Below are positions 10,796-21,600 of a stretch of 64,000 nt of DNA, one piece after another; position 1 is the stretch's first letter, and every line of letters begins with the position of its first letter. The stretch covers positions 930,001 through 994,000 of the forward strand of contig NC_057320.1 of NCBI RefSeq assembly GCF_000687475.1. Direction: 5' to 3'. This stretch comes from Ustilaginoidea virens. Taxonomy: Eukaryota > Ascomycota > Sordariomycetes > Hypocreales > Clavicipitaceae. Position numbers and translations under genes: made by a program. The notes under the pieces are model-generated. The model had not been told where the DNA came from, ran no database searches, and was given only the letters and a program-made list of their open reading frames with translations.

Positions 10796-11326
10796 TCAAC
10801 CCCCTTCCACCCCCCTGATGGCCTTGCACCCCGCCCTCGCCATCAGCCGCCGCGCGCGCTCGCCCCTCGCCGCAAACGCCTGCAGCACGAGCCCCCGCGC
10901 CCGGCCCGCAAGCTCGACCGGCTGGCCGTCGGCGCCCCTCCCCGCGCGCACCTGCTCCTCCGTCAGCCAGGCCCACCGGTCGTGCTCCTCCGGCCGCAGC
11001 CGCACCCGCACCGGGGCGTCGTGCCCCTCCTCCTCCTCCTCCTCCTCCGCGACGGCGACGACGACTGCCACGGCGGCCGGGGGTGCCGCCTCCTCCCCGG
11101 GGCTGCTGACGCTGTGGACGACGCTGCTGACGCGTAGGCCGGTCAGGCGGGCGAGGTGGCGCGCCGCGCAGGCTGGCGTGGAGGCGTCGTTGGGGGACAC
11201 GGGCCCGCCGGGGGGTTCCCAGGCGGATGTGGCGGAGCGGCGGAGCAGGAGGGCCTGGGGGGCGGCGTCGCGGAGGGGCTCTCGGAGGGGGATGACGGCG
11301 AGGTGCTGCTGCGTGCGGGTGTCCAT
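10796..11326 (-). CDS. Nudix-like protein with degraded catalytic box
   Basis: A 176-aa single exon runs from ATG at 11326 to the stop at 10796. Layout matches fungal Nudix hydrolases: an opening beta strand (QQHLAVIPLREPL), substrate-side ALLLRRSATSAWEPPGG, then the Nudix helix region, and a downstream PEEHDRWAWLTEEQV block typical of these enzymes. The box itself should read GX5EX7REUXEEXGU. Here it reads PGGPVSPND, then AARHLARLTGL, so the metal-binding REUXEE glutamates are replaced (RHLARL). Family members hydrolyse nucleoside diphosphate derivatives using those residues, so this protein is probably inactive or altered. An acidic run (seven Glu, about residues 90-96) interrupts the middle. 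The open frame continues upstream through a poly-His tract made by a GAT/GGT microsatellite, which I treat as leader. Confidence 0.65.
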   Translation of the reverse strand: MDTRTQQHLAVIPLREPLRDAAPQALLLRRSATSAWEPPGGPVSPNDASTPACAARHLARLTGLRVSSVVHSVSSPGEEAAPPAAVAVVVAVAEEEEEEEGHDAPVRVRLRPEEHDRWAWLTEEQVRAGRGADGQPVELAGRARGLVLQAFAARGERARRLMARAGCKAIRGVEGG

Positions 11327-11991
11327 GGGTGATGATGGGTGATGGTGGTGGTGGTGATGAGGATGGTGGTGATGGTGATGATGATGATGGTGATGGTAGG
11401 TGGTGACGGGAATGTTGATTGGTGATGCAGGACGGAAAGCCAAGGTGGTGGTTGGTGATGGGGGACGAGACGAGGGCGGCATGCGCACTGTGCTCGCGGC
11501 TTCGCTGTGGGCCAGGCGCGCGCGGCGGGTGGCGTCGCTCACAGTGCGCGTTACAGTGTGCAGGCTAGGCGTGTCGTCAAGCACGCGGTGGTGCTTACAT
11601 CCACCAATTTCGCAAGCATCCATGACGCTCGACGCCTCTTTCTGGCAGACGTCTCGGCGGCAACGGCATCCATTCGTCGCCTGCGTGGGTAAGCCACGAG
11701 AGAGGCAGGCTCGCAAGGGCACACGAAGCAAGGACCGGAATCCATGGGCCTATCTCGCGACGGCATCTATAGTCGTTAAAGATTAAAAAAAACACACAAA
11801 GATGGAACCAAATGTATAGCAGAAGAGAACAGGGGAAAAAATTAGTAGACAGCAAGGAAAAGAAGAAGAAGAAGAAGTAAAAGCAGAAGAAGCAGATGAA
11901 GAAGAGAAGAAATGTGAAAAAAAAAGACACGCATCGATCATGCATGGGTGCTGGGTACTAGAAATGTACAATCTCATTGCTTTTCTTCTCC
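11327..11991. other. Gap between Nudix-like start and eIF4B-like 3' end
   Basis: It holds a (GATGGT)n/(GAT)n microsatellite at about 11330-11400 and a purine-rich AGAAGAAG tract at about 11855-11915. The A-rich segment downstream of the eIF4B-like stop is on the side where its polyadenylation signals would lie. No gene is seen. Confidence 0.55.
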
Positions 11992-14226
11992 CTAAGACGC
12001 CAGGGGACGTCCCGGACGTCCCTTCTTGTTCGGCACAGTCGTCCACCCCTCCTCATCCACCGCGGCACCCTCTCCCTCGCTCCCCCCCTGCCCAGGGCTG
12101 TGCTGTGCCGTGTTTCCGTTGGCACGGGGCCCTCGGCCGTCGTTGCGCGCACCTCCTCGCTGGGCGCCGCCTCGGCCACCGCGGCCGTGACCCGCCGGTC
12201 CACGGGGACCACGCTGGTCGTTGGGAGCCGATCTCCAGTTGGACACCTCGGCAGCCTTGGACTTGGAATCGTTGCCTTCTTTGTGCTCCCGAGTTCTCGG
12301 GCCCTCTTTTTGTTCGCTCGACGAAGCAGCCTCCTCGTCTTGCTTCTCACCAGCATCGCCATTCTTGGTTTCCGTCCCGGGCTGGCTTTCCTCCTCCTTG
12401 GCACCCTCCTCCTTGTCAGCTGCGGCGCCAGCTCCTCCCGCCTCCTCCTTGTCCGCGGCCGCTTGTTTGGCCAGTCGGCGCTCCTCCTTGGCCTTGTCCT
12501 CCGCTTCCTTTTTCTCGCGAATGGCTAGTTGACGCCTCTGCTCAATCTCCTGCTCTCGGGCGGCAGTGTTGATCGGTCTTGCCGCTCCAAACGGGCTGGC
12601 CTTGGCGTCGCCGCTGGCGGTCACCACGGCGTCGGGGGCGTCAGACACGGTGCGCTTCTGTAGATTGAGACGGGGGCGGCTGGCGGGGGCAGCGGGAGCT
12701 GTCGGGGGGGGAGATGCCGCCGCCGGAGCTGCCGGAGACTCGGAGGTATTGTCCTGCGCCGCCGGCTTGACAGCAGCAGCATCAGGCCGCATGCTGCTGC
12801 GCCACTGAAAGTCCTTCTCGGCCGCGGTAGGGGCACGCTCAGGCTGCTCCCGTCGAGGAGGACGAGCCGTCTCCTGTCGACCCTCTCCCCAAGAAGCCGG
12901 TTCCTGACGACTTCCACGATGAGACCCGCCCCGCTCTCCGAGGCTGTCGGGTCCAGGGCGAGGTCGGCTACCATCTCGAGGGCCACCTTCCTGAGGTGGC
13001 AGCGGAGCAAGAGGTCCTCGTCGCTCCCATGTCATCTCACGCGGGGCACGGCTCTCGGCCGCAGGGTCGCGAGGAGAGCGGCGCTCGCGTTCACTCCCGA
13101 AATCAGAACCGGGACGGCCACCACCGCTTCGGCCAGGCAAGTCAGGCAGAGGACCCTTCCGCGTCCAATCGCTAAGATCACGCGACGAGTCGCCGCGACT
13201 ATCACCACCACGAGCTAATTCCCCCCACCATCGTTAGTGTTACAAGATATCAAAAAACCCCCAAAGGGCATGCCGTCATTTCCAAACTGCAATCTACTTA
13301 CGCGGATCGGCAATCTTGATCTTGATCATTCGCCCTTGGAAGGACTCCCCATCAAGGGTCAAGGCCTTTTTAAGAGCTTCGGCATTGGTAAACTCGACAT
13401 ATCCAAAACCCTTGGGACGCTGCATTTCGCGATCCTCGATGATGCGGACACTAACAATCTCACAGCCGTCGAAGAATTCGGTGACCGTCTCGGTAGTCGC
13501 GTCGTAAGACAGATTGCCAAGGTGAGCCGTGAAGGGAGGCTTCTCGGGAAACTTTTGGGGAATATTCTCACGGACAGAGTAACCTGAAAGAAGAGTGACG
13601 AGAGGCAAAAAAAATCAGCCAAGAGATGAGCGATGCTTCAAACAGCCTGGGCAATACATTGAGTAACTCACCTCTATCTTGCCACGACGACATGCCAGAG
13701 TTACCACTGGTGAAGCGAGGGCGGTCGCTAGCAGGGAGTGGCTGAGTACCTGTTGGCGTGCTGGTTAACAAGGAAAGAGAAGAAAAAAAAAAGGCTCATT
13801 TGACCGCGAATGCTGCCATGTGGTAAAAGTGCGGGTCGACTTGATTTTCATACCCGTAACTGTGAGGCAATGGGTCAGCAATGGAGTTGTGGGCGGCCGT
13901 CTTGCGAGGCTGTAACAGCAACTTACCATAAGTTTCTTCCACTTCATCAGCCCAAGAACCTCCACCAAACCCTATACACACGACATTCAGTAAATCCATA
14001 TCATATCATCATCAACGAAACGGGTCAAGACGAGAAGGGTTCGTGGCGGGGTTAAGGATAGCCCCGCGGAGTGTTGGACGCACCACCATCAGTCAGAAAG
14101 TCCCCCAGGGACATTTTCTGCTGTTCCTTCTTCTTGGGAGCTGAAAAGGAATGAAGCCGTCAGCCATATATATCGTGCATTTTACCGGATCTCTGCGGTT
14201 TGCATCCCGGTGCACAGCATACCCAT
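11992..14226 (-). CDS. eIF4B-like RRM protein (translation initiation), six exons
   Basis: Exons on the complement are 14226-14223, 14140-14084, 13971-13927, 13749-13672, 13583-13302 and 13214-11992, giving 562 aa. All junctions are GT-AG and keep frame. The protein opens MAPKKKEQQKMSLGDFL, then GGGSWADEVEETYG, the N-terminal signature of fungal eIF4B. One RRM follows at about 79-155 with RNP2 (AHLGNL, 81-86) and RNP1 (KGFGYVEF, 119-126). After it come DWTRKGPLPDLPG, an Arg/Gly/Pro-rich region, a Glu/Lys-rich helix (near residues 350-400), and an RGG-like tail ending in a short conserved EEGWTTVPNKKG-type motif. eIF4B stimulates the eIF4A helicase and 40S recruitment in the cytoplasm. Exon 1 carries only four coding bases (ATGG), so simple ORF finding misses the start. 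It is divergent from the Tim17-like gene. Confidence 0.9.
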
Positions 14227-15487
14227 GATTGCGGGCTTGGGTGGCTACGCGCAACCGAGTCGATGACCGATGCGCGCAACGACGAAAAAAGCTTGAGAGG
14301 CCAAGAGCCGGACCAGGCAGCTCTTTCCTCGAGGAGGCGGGGGGGGGGGGGGGGGGGGGGGGATGCGAAGAGGAACGACGAAAGGCGAGCGGCGAGAGTC
14401 GCTTCCCTCTGGCGTGAGAGAATGGAAAGAGTCAAGGTGGAAAGCCGGGATGGGCGGGAGACGGAAGCGATCGCGATGGTTGAGATAGACCCCGACGAAC
14501 CTTGCCGTGTCTGGGGTTGTTTTCGAGACGAAATTTGCACGAGCGTGGAAAAATTGCTGGAGTATCTGTGAGGGCTGCCTCAATTTTCGCAGGGCCAGGG
14601 AGTGTGAGGCGCTAGTCCCGATTAGGGCTAGCGATATGGTACGGACCTGCGGCTTGACGTGGGCCGAGGGGGGACCACCTGAGAATGGATGGGTTGGTTG
14701 GTCCATGTGCTATTTTTTTTTATTCTTTTTTTTCCTTCTGTTTCCTTACTTTTTTTTAAAGAGGTAGAGCAAAGACCATCGTCTGGTGCAAAGACTTCTC
14801 GCAGGTTCCGCCGGTTTCCTGGTTCCTTACAGGGCGTACAGGCCAATTAAAACGCCGGCGGGAGGGACCAGACGTCTGGAACTAGCGACCAACAGCGCAG
14901 CTACATCATACAGTGCGCTCTGGCAACGGGGTTTCGCAAAGTCCCGCTCCAGGCTCATTCATAGATGACTTCTGGCCAAGATGCTGTGCTGCGCGGATAA
15001 TCGTTTTCTTGCGCTCTTGCACCCTGCACTTGCGGAAGTACCCACGAGAACCAAGACAAATCTGAACAGTGAAAGGTGCCTGCCTAGCCTTGTCCGTGAG
15101 AGACCCAAATACTCCGCAGTGCCAGCAGCAAGCCAGAAAGACCCACTTCGACCTATACCTTAGGTACCTTAGGTCACTGGCATAGTGCGGAGTACTCCGC
15201 GTCGTACTATGTACGTGGTACAGACCCGTTCGGAGCTTTTGCGCCTACAGAATTGTTGGTCTTGGCTGAAGATATCCATATTGTGTACGGAAAGACGTTG
15301 CACACATTGTACGCTTGGCTCCAAAGTCACGCCAGGAGGAACTAGATTCAAGGACATCGACCTTGCCCGCTTCGTCGACGCACGTTGCCTCTACGACACC
15401 CAAGTCAATCCATCTCTTCGCACCAGGGCGGGCACCCGTCCCCTTTCAAGGCGTCTCGACGCCCGACGTCCCTCATCCCCCGAGTAT
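14227..15487. other. Divergent promoter region, eIF4B-like and Tim17-like genes
   Basis: This 1.26-kb spacer serves two genes transcribed apart. It includes a 24-base G run (14339-14362), T-rich tracts (14713-14757), a TACCTTAGGTACCTTAGGTC direct repeat (about 15158-15177) and the perfect palindrome GCGGAGTACTCCGC at 15187-15200. The reading frame of Tim17-like exon 1 stays open upstream to 15185, but that part has no family resemblance. Confidence 0.5.
14339..14362. repeat. 24-base poly-G run
   Basis: An uninterrupted G run on the + strand (C run on the eIF4B-like transcript strand) lies about 110-135 bp upstream of the eIF4B-like start codon. It is either in its leader or in the promoter. 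Confidence 0.9.
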
Positions 15488-16431
15488 ATGATGGCATCAG
15501 GCGGCGCCGACGCGTCAAACGGTAGTCCTGTGCGCCGGCAACGACCTGGGTTCTTGCCTCCTCTGTTTGTCGAGCTGGTCGCACCACCGCTCAAAGTCGG
15601 AGCCTATGCCGGTATGCCATGCCTATGCCATGCCGTCCACGGCCACGCCCTCCACGGCTCCCGCTTGCCACTGAGCCTCAATAGATGCAGAGAGACGTCT
15701 CTTTCTAACAGCTTCGAAATAGGCACATTTGGAGTCTTGGCTGGAGTAGGAGGAGCCATTGCTCGGGACGCTAGTCCCGTCGCCAGCGGCTTTTCCTCCG
15801 GTGTGCAATGGTTTATGCTCGGCAGCAGTTACTGGTGTATGTTTCACAGCGTCCACCCGTCTCCGTCTCCCCATGGTGCTGACGGCGTGTCCTTGCCAGT
15901 CTCTAGGTCTGTTGGCATCGCAGCGTATGGCGGAGAGAACAATATGCGGCCAGTAGACAAAGTCGTGGTAAGCGGCGTCGCTGGCTCAGCAGCCGGTGCG
16001 ATAGCCGGCCTTGTCCGTAAGCATTATTGCCTCTCCTTCTTCTTCTCTTTCTTTTACGAGTTTGTTCGCTTCATTTTGGTCTTGTTTCCCGGGTCTAACT
16101 AGGCGGCTCGCGCGGCTCATACGTCTGCACAGGTGGTCCTACAAAACTCTTGCCAGCAATTGTTCTATGCGGCCTGTTAGGCGCCGGCGGACAAGCCGTC
16201 GCTGACAGGTCGTCCTCAGCTCAGGCGGGTAACAGCAAGGACAATGCCAGTGGCTGGCTTTCAAGATTGAGCCCTTTGAAGAAGCTGACGGATGATGAGT
16301 ATATTGACATGATGAATGACAAGATTTTGAGGGTGGAAGTAGACATTGCCCTGATAGATGATCGCATTGCCGAGTTGAGAGCTGCTGAGGAGGGCAAGGA
16401 GCAGGGCAGCAGGGTCAACGCATCGAGGTGA
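15488..16431 (+). CDS. Tim17/Tim22/Tim23-family-like membrane protein, four exons
   Basis: Exons are 15488-15611, 15723-15834, 15907-16016 and 16133-16431, giving 214 aa. Each junction is GT-AG and restores a sensible codon (Gly, Trp, Arg). Four Gly/Ala-rich hydrophobic segments follow each other: AGTFGVLAGVGGAIA, SGVQWFMLGSSYWSVGIAAY, DKVVVSGVAGSAAGAIAGLV and LLPAIVLCGLLGAGGQAVA. That four-helix, glycine-rich pattern is characteristic of the Tim17 superfamily of mitochondrial (and some peroxisomal) membrane proteins. The C-terminus (about 170-214) is charged, starts LSPLKKLTDDEYIDMM, and looks helical. I infer a mitochondrial inner-membrane location. Whether it is a translocase subunit or one of the superfamily's other members is open. 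Two adjacent ATGs (15488, 15491) compete for the start. Confidence 0.7.
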
Positions 16432-18610
16432 TGGGCACGTCGGGTATCTAAAGGTGGCAAAAGAAGGCGAAGCAAGATGGTGATGACGAGCAAGTCCCAC
16501 GAGCAAGTCCCGGCGCCAGGCTATTGCGCTGTTCCCTCTGGAGGGTTGGTTGTCTGTATGATGTGAACAGCCATTTTTTTCGACGGGGTAACGAACATTG
16601 AAGAATAATCAGCAAACGATTATAAATTACTGGCAACGTCCATTTCCCCAACAAGCGTCGACGGTTCTCTTCAAGTCCTCTGCCTGACAGCATCCCTTTG
16701 GCCTGGAGATGGGAACTCCTTTCCCCCTGGATCAAGCAGCCCAAAAGGCTAGTTGCAGATTGCCGCTTCCGTCACGAAGCGGCAATCTGCAACCGAAGAC
16801 GACCAAACGGGGCTGGATTGGATGGCTACCTGCAGTGAATGAGTAGTGCCAGCGACGCCTGGAATCCATGATGCGGGCGTGACGCGGCTCGCCAAGCCCT
16901 GTTGCAAGCCGTGCTGCAACAATCTTCACCCGCTTCCCCAGCAGCATCAATCGATCTTGATGCGCTGGTGTTTTACGGAGTACAGCGGGGGGTCCCCCCC
17001 TGGCACCTGCCCTGCCCTGCCCTGTGCGCCGGACCTTCAGGTGCACTGGTGGGCGTGCAGCTTCTCCATGTTGTTACCAGACTCGATATGATCCACGACA
17101 GCCCAAGCAAGTGAAGAAGTATAAAGATTGGCGAGAAAGAGACAAAGATGGATTCCTCGTGTGGGCTCCCCGGGCCAATTGCTTCGTGGCTTTTGTTATT
17201 GTTATTGTTTTTTTTTTTTCCCCCTTTCTTTCTTTCCTTTTGTTTTTTATTCCCTTTCCCGCATTCGGACTTTCTCGGGCGCTTGTGGTTGACGTGGCTG
17301 CACAGCGACACGGAGAAGGACATCATCAGCTACCAGGTACCTACTAGGAGGTAGGTACCTTAGGTATGTGTGGGGTAAGGTCAATTGTTGTGGCGCTCAA
17401 CTTGGCGGATCGTAGCTGGTGGGGCTCATCATTTGGGGTCAATTTGAGGTGCGCTGGAGGCAATCACGCAGGTTAGCACCCCAGATGAGCGACCCCGACC
17501 ACTGGGCCTCCTCTTGCCGCAGACGCAGAGCAGCTTTTGCTGGCATGGGAGAAGATTGGAGAAAAAGCAAAGTAGGCCGAGTCGAATCCGGAGTCGCATC
17601 CCCGCCATGGGACGACGCTGTGACGCTGCCGTCTAGGAGGTAGTCTGAGGAGGTAGTCTGCTCTGCTCTACATAGGTACGTAAGGTATGTACCGAGTACG
17701 TTTTCATAGCGGCATTTGCCCTTATAACACCTCACCCACGTTCCCAGCCGCATTCTTGGCATAGGACGGACCAGACTGGAGGAGGTAGCTACATGTGGCA
17801 ATGCTAATCTAAGCTTACTGCCCAAAGTACCGGGATACTTCAGGCTGGCTCCCCGCCAACCAGGCAAGTACCTACCAGTTGACCAGACTTGCTCGTTGCA
17901 AAGGATTACGTCAAGTACAGTCAGCGCCTGACATCTGCTAATAGGGGTACTCGGTACCGTCCCAGACTCACGATAAGCAAGCTCCTGAGCACGGCACGTG
18001 TTGGCCCTATTCACCGGGTCAAGTACGAATTTCTTACCTCCCTTTTTCTCACTGATGTGTGAATAACATTCCGGCCTGGGACATTTCCTAAACCTTGCAG
18101 ACCTGTTTTCCGTTTGCCTTGTCCGCTCGAGCCCGAAACCGAGCCCTTGGAAGAGTGCGACTGTTGCGCCACGCCGCTCCTGGCACCTCCAACTCGGTCC
18201 GTGGGATTCTCGTCGCGCAACGCTCTCAGAGTCCCGGAGCTCCAACTCAACCCTGGCAAAGCTCGGACACCAAACAGCATCACTCGCAAGCAGCCGGCGT
18301 CGCAGGTAGCTGCTTCTACCGGTCATCGTACCCAAACACCCGTACGAACGCTGCTATTTTGCGCCTCTCCTTCTTCGCTGCCTTGCTTGCGAGCTTACCT
18401 GCAATGGCGGGTCGCTTTTGCGCCAGCCAATGTCTTTAACCGGAGATGACTTCTCTCCTGGAAAGGCCTTGTAAGATCTGTCTGTCGGTGACAATCGCAA
18501 TCCAAGACTCGTGTGCCAGGGGCTGACAAGATAGACGGTAGCACCGCATTTTCAGTTCGAATTATCAGACATAACACTGGGCCGAGCATCGTCGGACACG
18601 CACGCGCACC
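16432..18610. other. Intergenic region upstream of the Fmp27-like gene
   Basis: I see no gene in these 2.2 kb. It holds a perfect 18-bp-stem hairpin (16752-16793), one TACGGAGTA copy (16974-16982), T-rich tracts near 17202-17245, and several AGGTACCTA/AGGTACGTA fragments (about 17335-17366, 17670-17700, 17865-17880). The final few hundred bases should contain the Fmp27-like promoter. Confidence 0.5.
16752..16793. repeat. Perfect inverted repeat / hairpin, 18-bp stem, 6-nt loop
   Basis: The left arm GTTGCAGATTGCCGCTTC (16752-16769) is matched exactly by its reverse complement at 16776-16793, with CGTCAC between. It lies about 320 bp after the Tim17-like stop. It could act as an RNA hairpin in a 3' end or be the remnant of a small inverted-repeat element. 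No target-site duplication is evident beside it. Confidence 0.9.
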
Positions 18611-21600
18611 ATGGCCCTTCCGAGCCCGACCTTCCTCTTCGGAGTGCTTGTCCTGCTCTATCTCTCGTCCTTTGTCTTGTTTGCCGTTATTCGAATCCTC
18701 ACCGGTGTATCCATCCAACGAATCGGATACCTATCTCTACGGCGACTAGCATATACCCCCCGAGATGGATGCAGGGTGGAGATTCGGGGACTGGGCATCA
18801 ACATACACCGTCCGACTTTTGCCCAGCCAACATGGGTCAGTCTTGTGCTTGGCGAATTGGTGGTCACCTTGGACATGGGCGAGCTCGGTGCGCAAAAGCC
18901 TTCAGCCGCCAAGGAAGACGGTGACGATAAAGGCCCGGGAGCCAGAGCCTCGCCCCAAGAATCCGTCTCGCCCCGTGGGATGCCATCGCCACGTCAAACT
19001 CCTCGCACGCAGTACCGAAGCGAAACCTGGGAGAAGCTGTCCAAGCTTAAAGAGAGGATAAAGAAGCTCCATACGAGTATTCGATGGCTCAGGATGATCG
19101 ATGTCGTCGCCACCAACTCGACTGTGAACGTGGTGGGCATCGGTAGCATTCAAGTCGGCAACTTCACCGTCGCAGTTGACACAAGACAAAAGCTGGTCGA
19201 CCATGCTCGACTCTTCAAATCCCACTCGGGGAAAAAGCAGCAGCGGCAAGCCGAGTGGATCATTTCTCTGCGCAGCGTCCTGTTCACCGCCAAGGGCCAC
19301 GATTCCCTCGAAGTTCTAGACCATTGTCTGGTCAACGTTCACGGATTTCTGTCCGAGTCGAGACGGGGGCTTCAAGACGCGACCATTTCTCTAAAGCTGG
19401 GACGGGTTCACGTGCCGTATGACGACATGCATCTCTGCGCCATGCGGTATAAACAACGCCAAAGGGAAACCCTGGTGTCGGTCACGGACGACGAGCCGGT
19501 GGATATTGTACTCGCAAGAGTACCCGAGGAAGCCGAAGAGAATGGTGCCGATGCCGAAACCCTGACGGAGACCGTTACAGACTCTGGGGAATTTGTTGCT
19601 TCTATCCTCCGCGGCATCAAGGAGGTTCAGTTTGCTGTCAGCTATCTCGGCATGACCAAGAAGGTCACGTCTGTAAATCCCGACGGATCCCCCATGCTGC
19701 TGAATGCATCCATGAAGGAAATCGGTGTCGATTTACACCGACTAGATTCCAGGTCGGCCGCTCACCGCATGTACTTCTCGTCAAAGGACATTGCCCATGA
19801 AGCTCTTGCGGCAGCACTCTCCATTTCGGTCGGCATTGACGATGGACGCGGCAGCCCTGACCGGCTTTTGTACATACCCATGGCCACCACCACCGTCAGG
19901 ACGACGCTGCCTTCGAAAACCATCCAGTTGGCTCAGGGCGGAGCCATCGGAGAAAAGAACGCCAACATCATGTTCGCCAACTCAGTCATCACCTCCCTTT
20001 CTATAGACCTCGACCCTACGCACCTTCCGCTCCTGATTGCTATGATGCAGCCCAAGCCCGAACCCCCGATGGCCTCCCGCGAGGGCAACCGCAGCGTCCT
20101 TTCTCGGCTTCTCCCCAAAGCCAACATCAAGTTCTCCATGCATGAGCCAGTAGTTCGTATGAAGCTCAAGCCGCTGCAAGATGCGGAAGATCCTGATGAC
20201 TTTGACCTCATCATCTCATCAATTTCGTCCATATCGTTAGACGTGGAGTCTTCTCACTCCTCCGTGGAGGACACCCACTACTTTTTGGACGGCGCCATGA
20301 GGCTTCAGTCGCATCACCTTTACTATCAAACCTGCGCTGGGGAACGGTTCAACCTCATCACCACGGAGTCTTGTGATCTGAAGGCACATCTGGCCGCTAG
20401 GCCAGACGTCAATGTCGAACTGACCGGCAATATTCAATCCTTTGGAGTCAGCATGGTGCGACCGGAAATCACGGACGGGCTCCGCCAGATTGTCCGACAA
20501 CTCAGGATAGACGTGGAACCAGAGAAGCGAGGCAGGTCCAAGACTGCCAGAAGCACCAACTTCTTGCGATCCATGCCCGAATGGCTCGTTAGGTATCAGC
20601 TTGAAGCCACGGATTTTAACATGGAGGTCGCCGGCATAGATGAAGATATCTCAGGCGACACCAGAGGAGTATGCGTGCATCTAGACTCTTTCGCAGCAGA
20701 GTATCAGGCTCATCGTCTGGACGGCTTGCAGAGACGGCAAGGCAGGCGGCGAACTCACAGCAGGTCCATCACACAGTCCGACTCGGACCTGACACCGCCC
20801 CCCGCCTCCCCACGATTCAAGAGGAAGCCACAGATCAGCGGGGACGGACGTCGACTCGCGCTGCACGCAAAAGGGATCGAAGCGCATATTGTGGATGCTG
20901 CAGACCACGTCGAAGTTGAGCCGTTCGTCAGCATCCCACGCCTTGAACTGGCCGTTTCAGCGTCGAGCGACAGCCACGGACCAATGTTTCATATCCAGTC
21001 AACCATCAAGACCATCATGCTTCAGTACTCACTATACCGGCACTACGCAGTAGGGGTTGCCGTCCTCACTTTGCGGAAGGCTTTCGTGCGCACGAATCGA
21101 GACGTCGTCCCGCGCCCTCGGCAGCAAGGATCCTACGACAAGGACCATCTCCGCCTTCCGGACAGCCCTGGGCTCCCTGATACGGATGGCAGCTCTACAA
21201 TGCCCTCCGAGCTGATCACCGTTGATGTCAAGGCCTCACTGGTGCAGATCAAAGCAGAAATGCCTCATGAGCCTCTGATGATGCTGCGAGTTTACGGGTT
21301 GGAGACTGGACGTCTCCGATGGTCCAATCCGTACTTTGCTTCCAAGGTCATTCGGCTCTACGTTGAAACGCCCCGAATGCGCAATATCTGGTCCAGGATG
21401 GTTGGAATCAAGAACGGCCGCGTCGACCTGCGAGAGGCGAAACATAAATCCCCTCAAGGTGGGTACGTGACAGAAAAGATGATTGATGTGGCTACCGAGG
21501 CGATGCGCATTGCTGTTCCACACGAGGTCATCGTGGCGAGGATAACCGACAACTTTATCAACGTGATCAAGTCGGTGCAGCAGTTGCATCACCGATTCAA

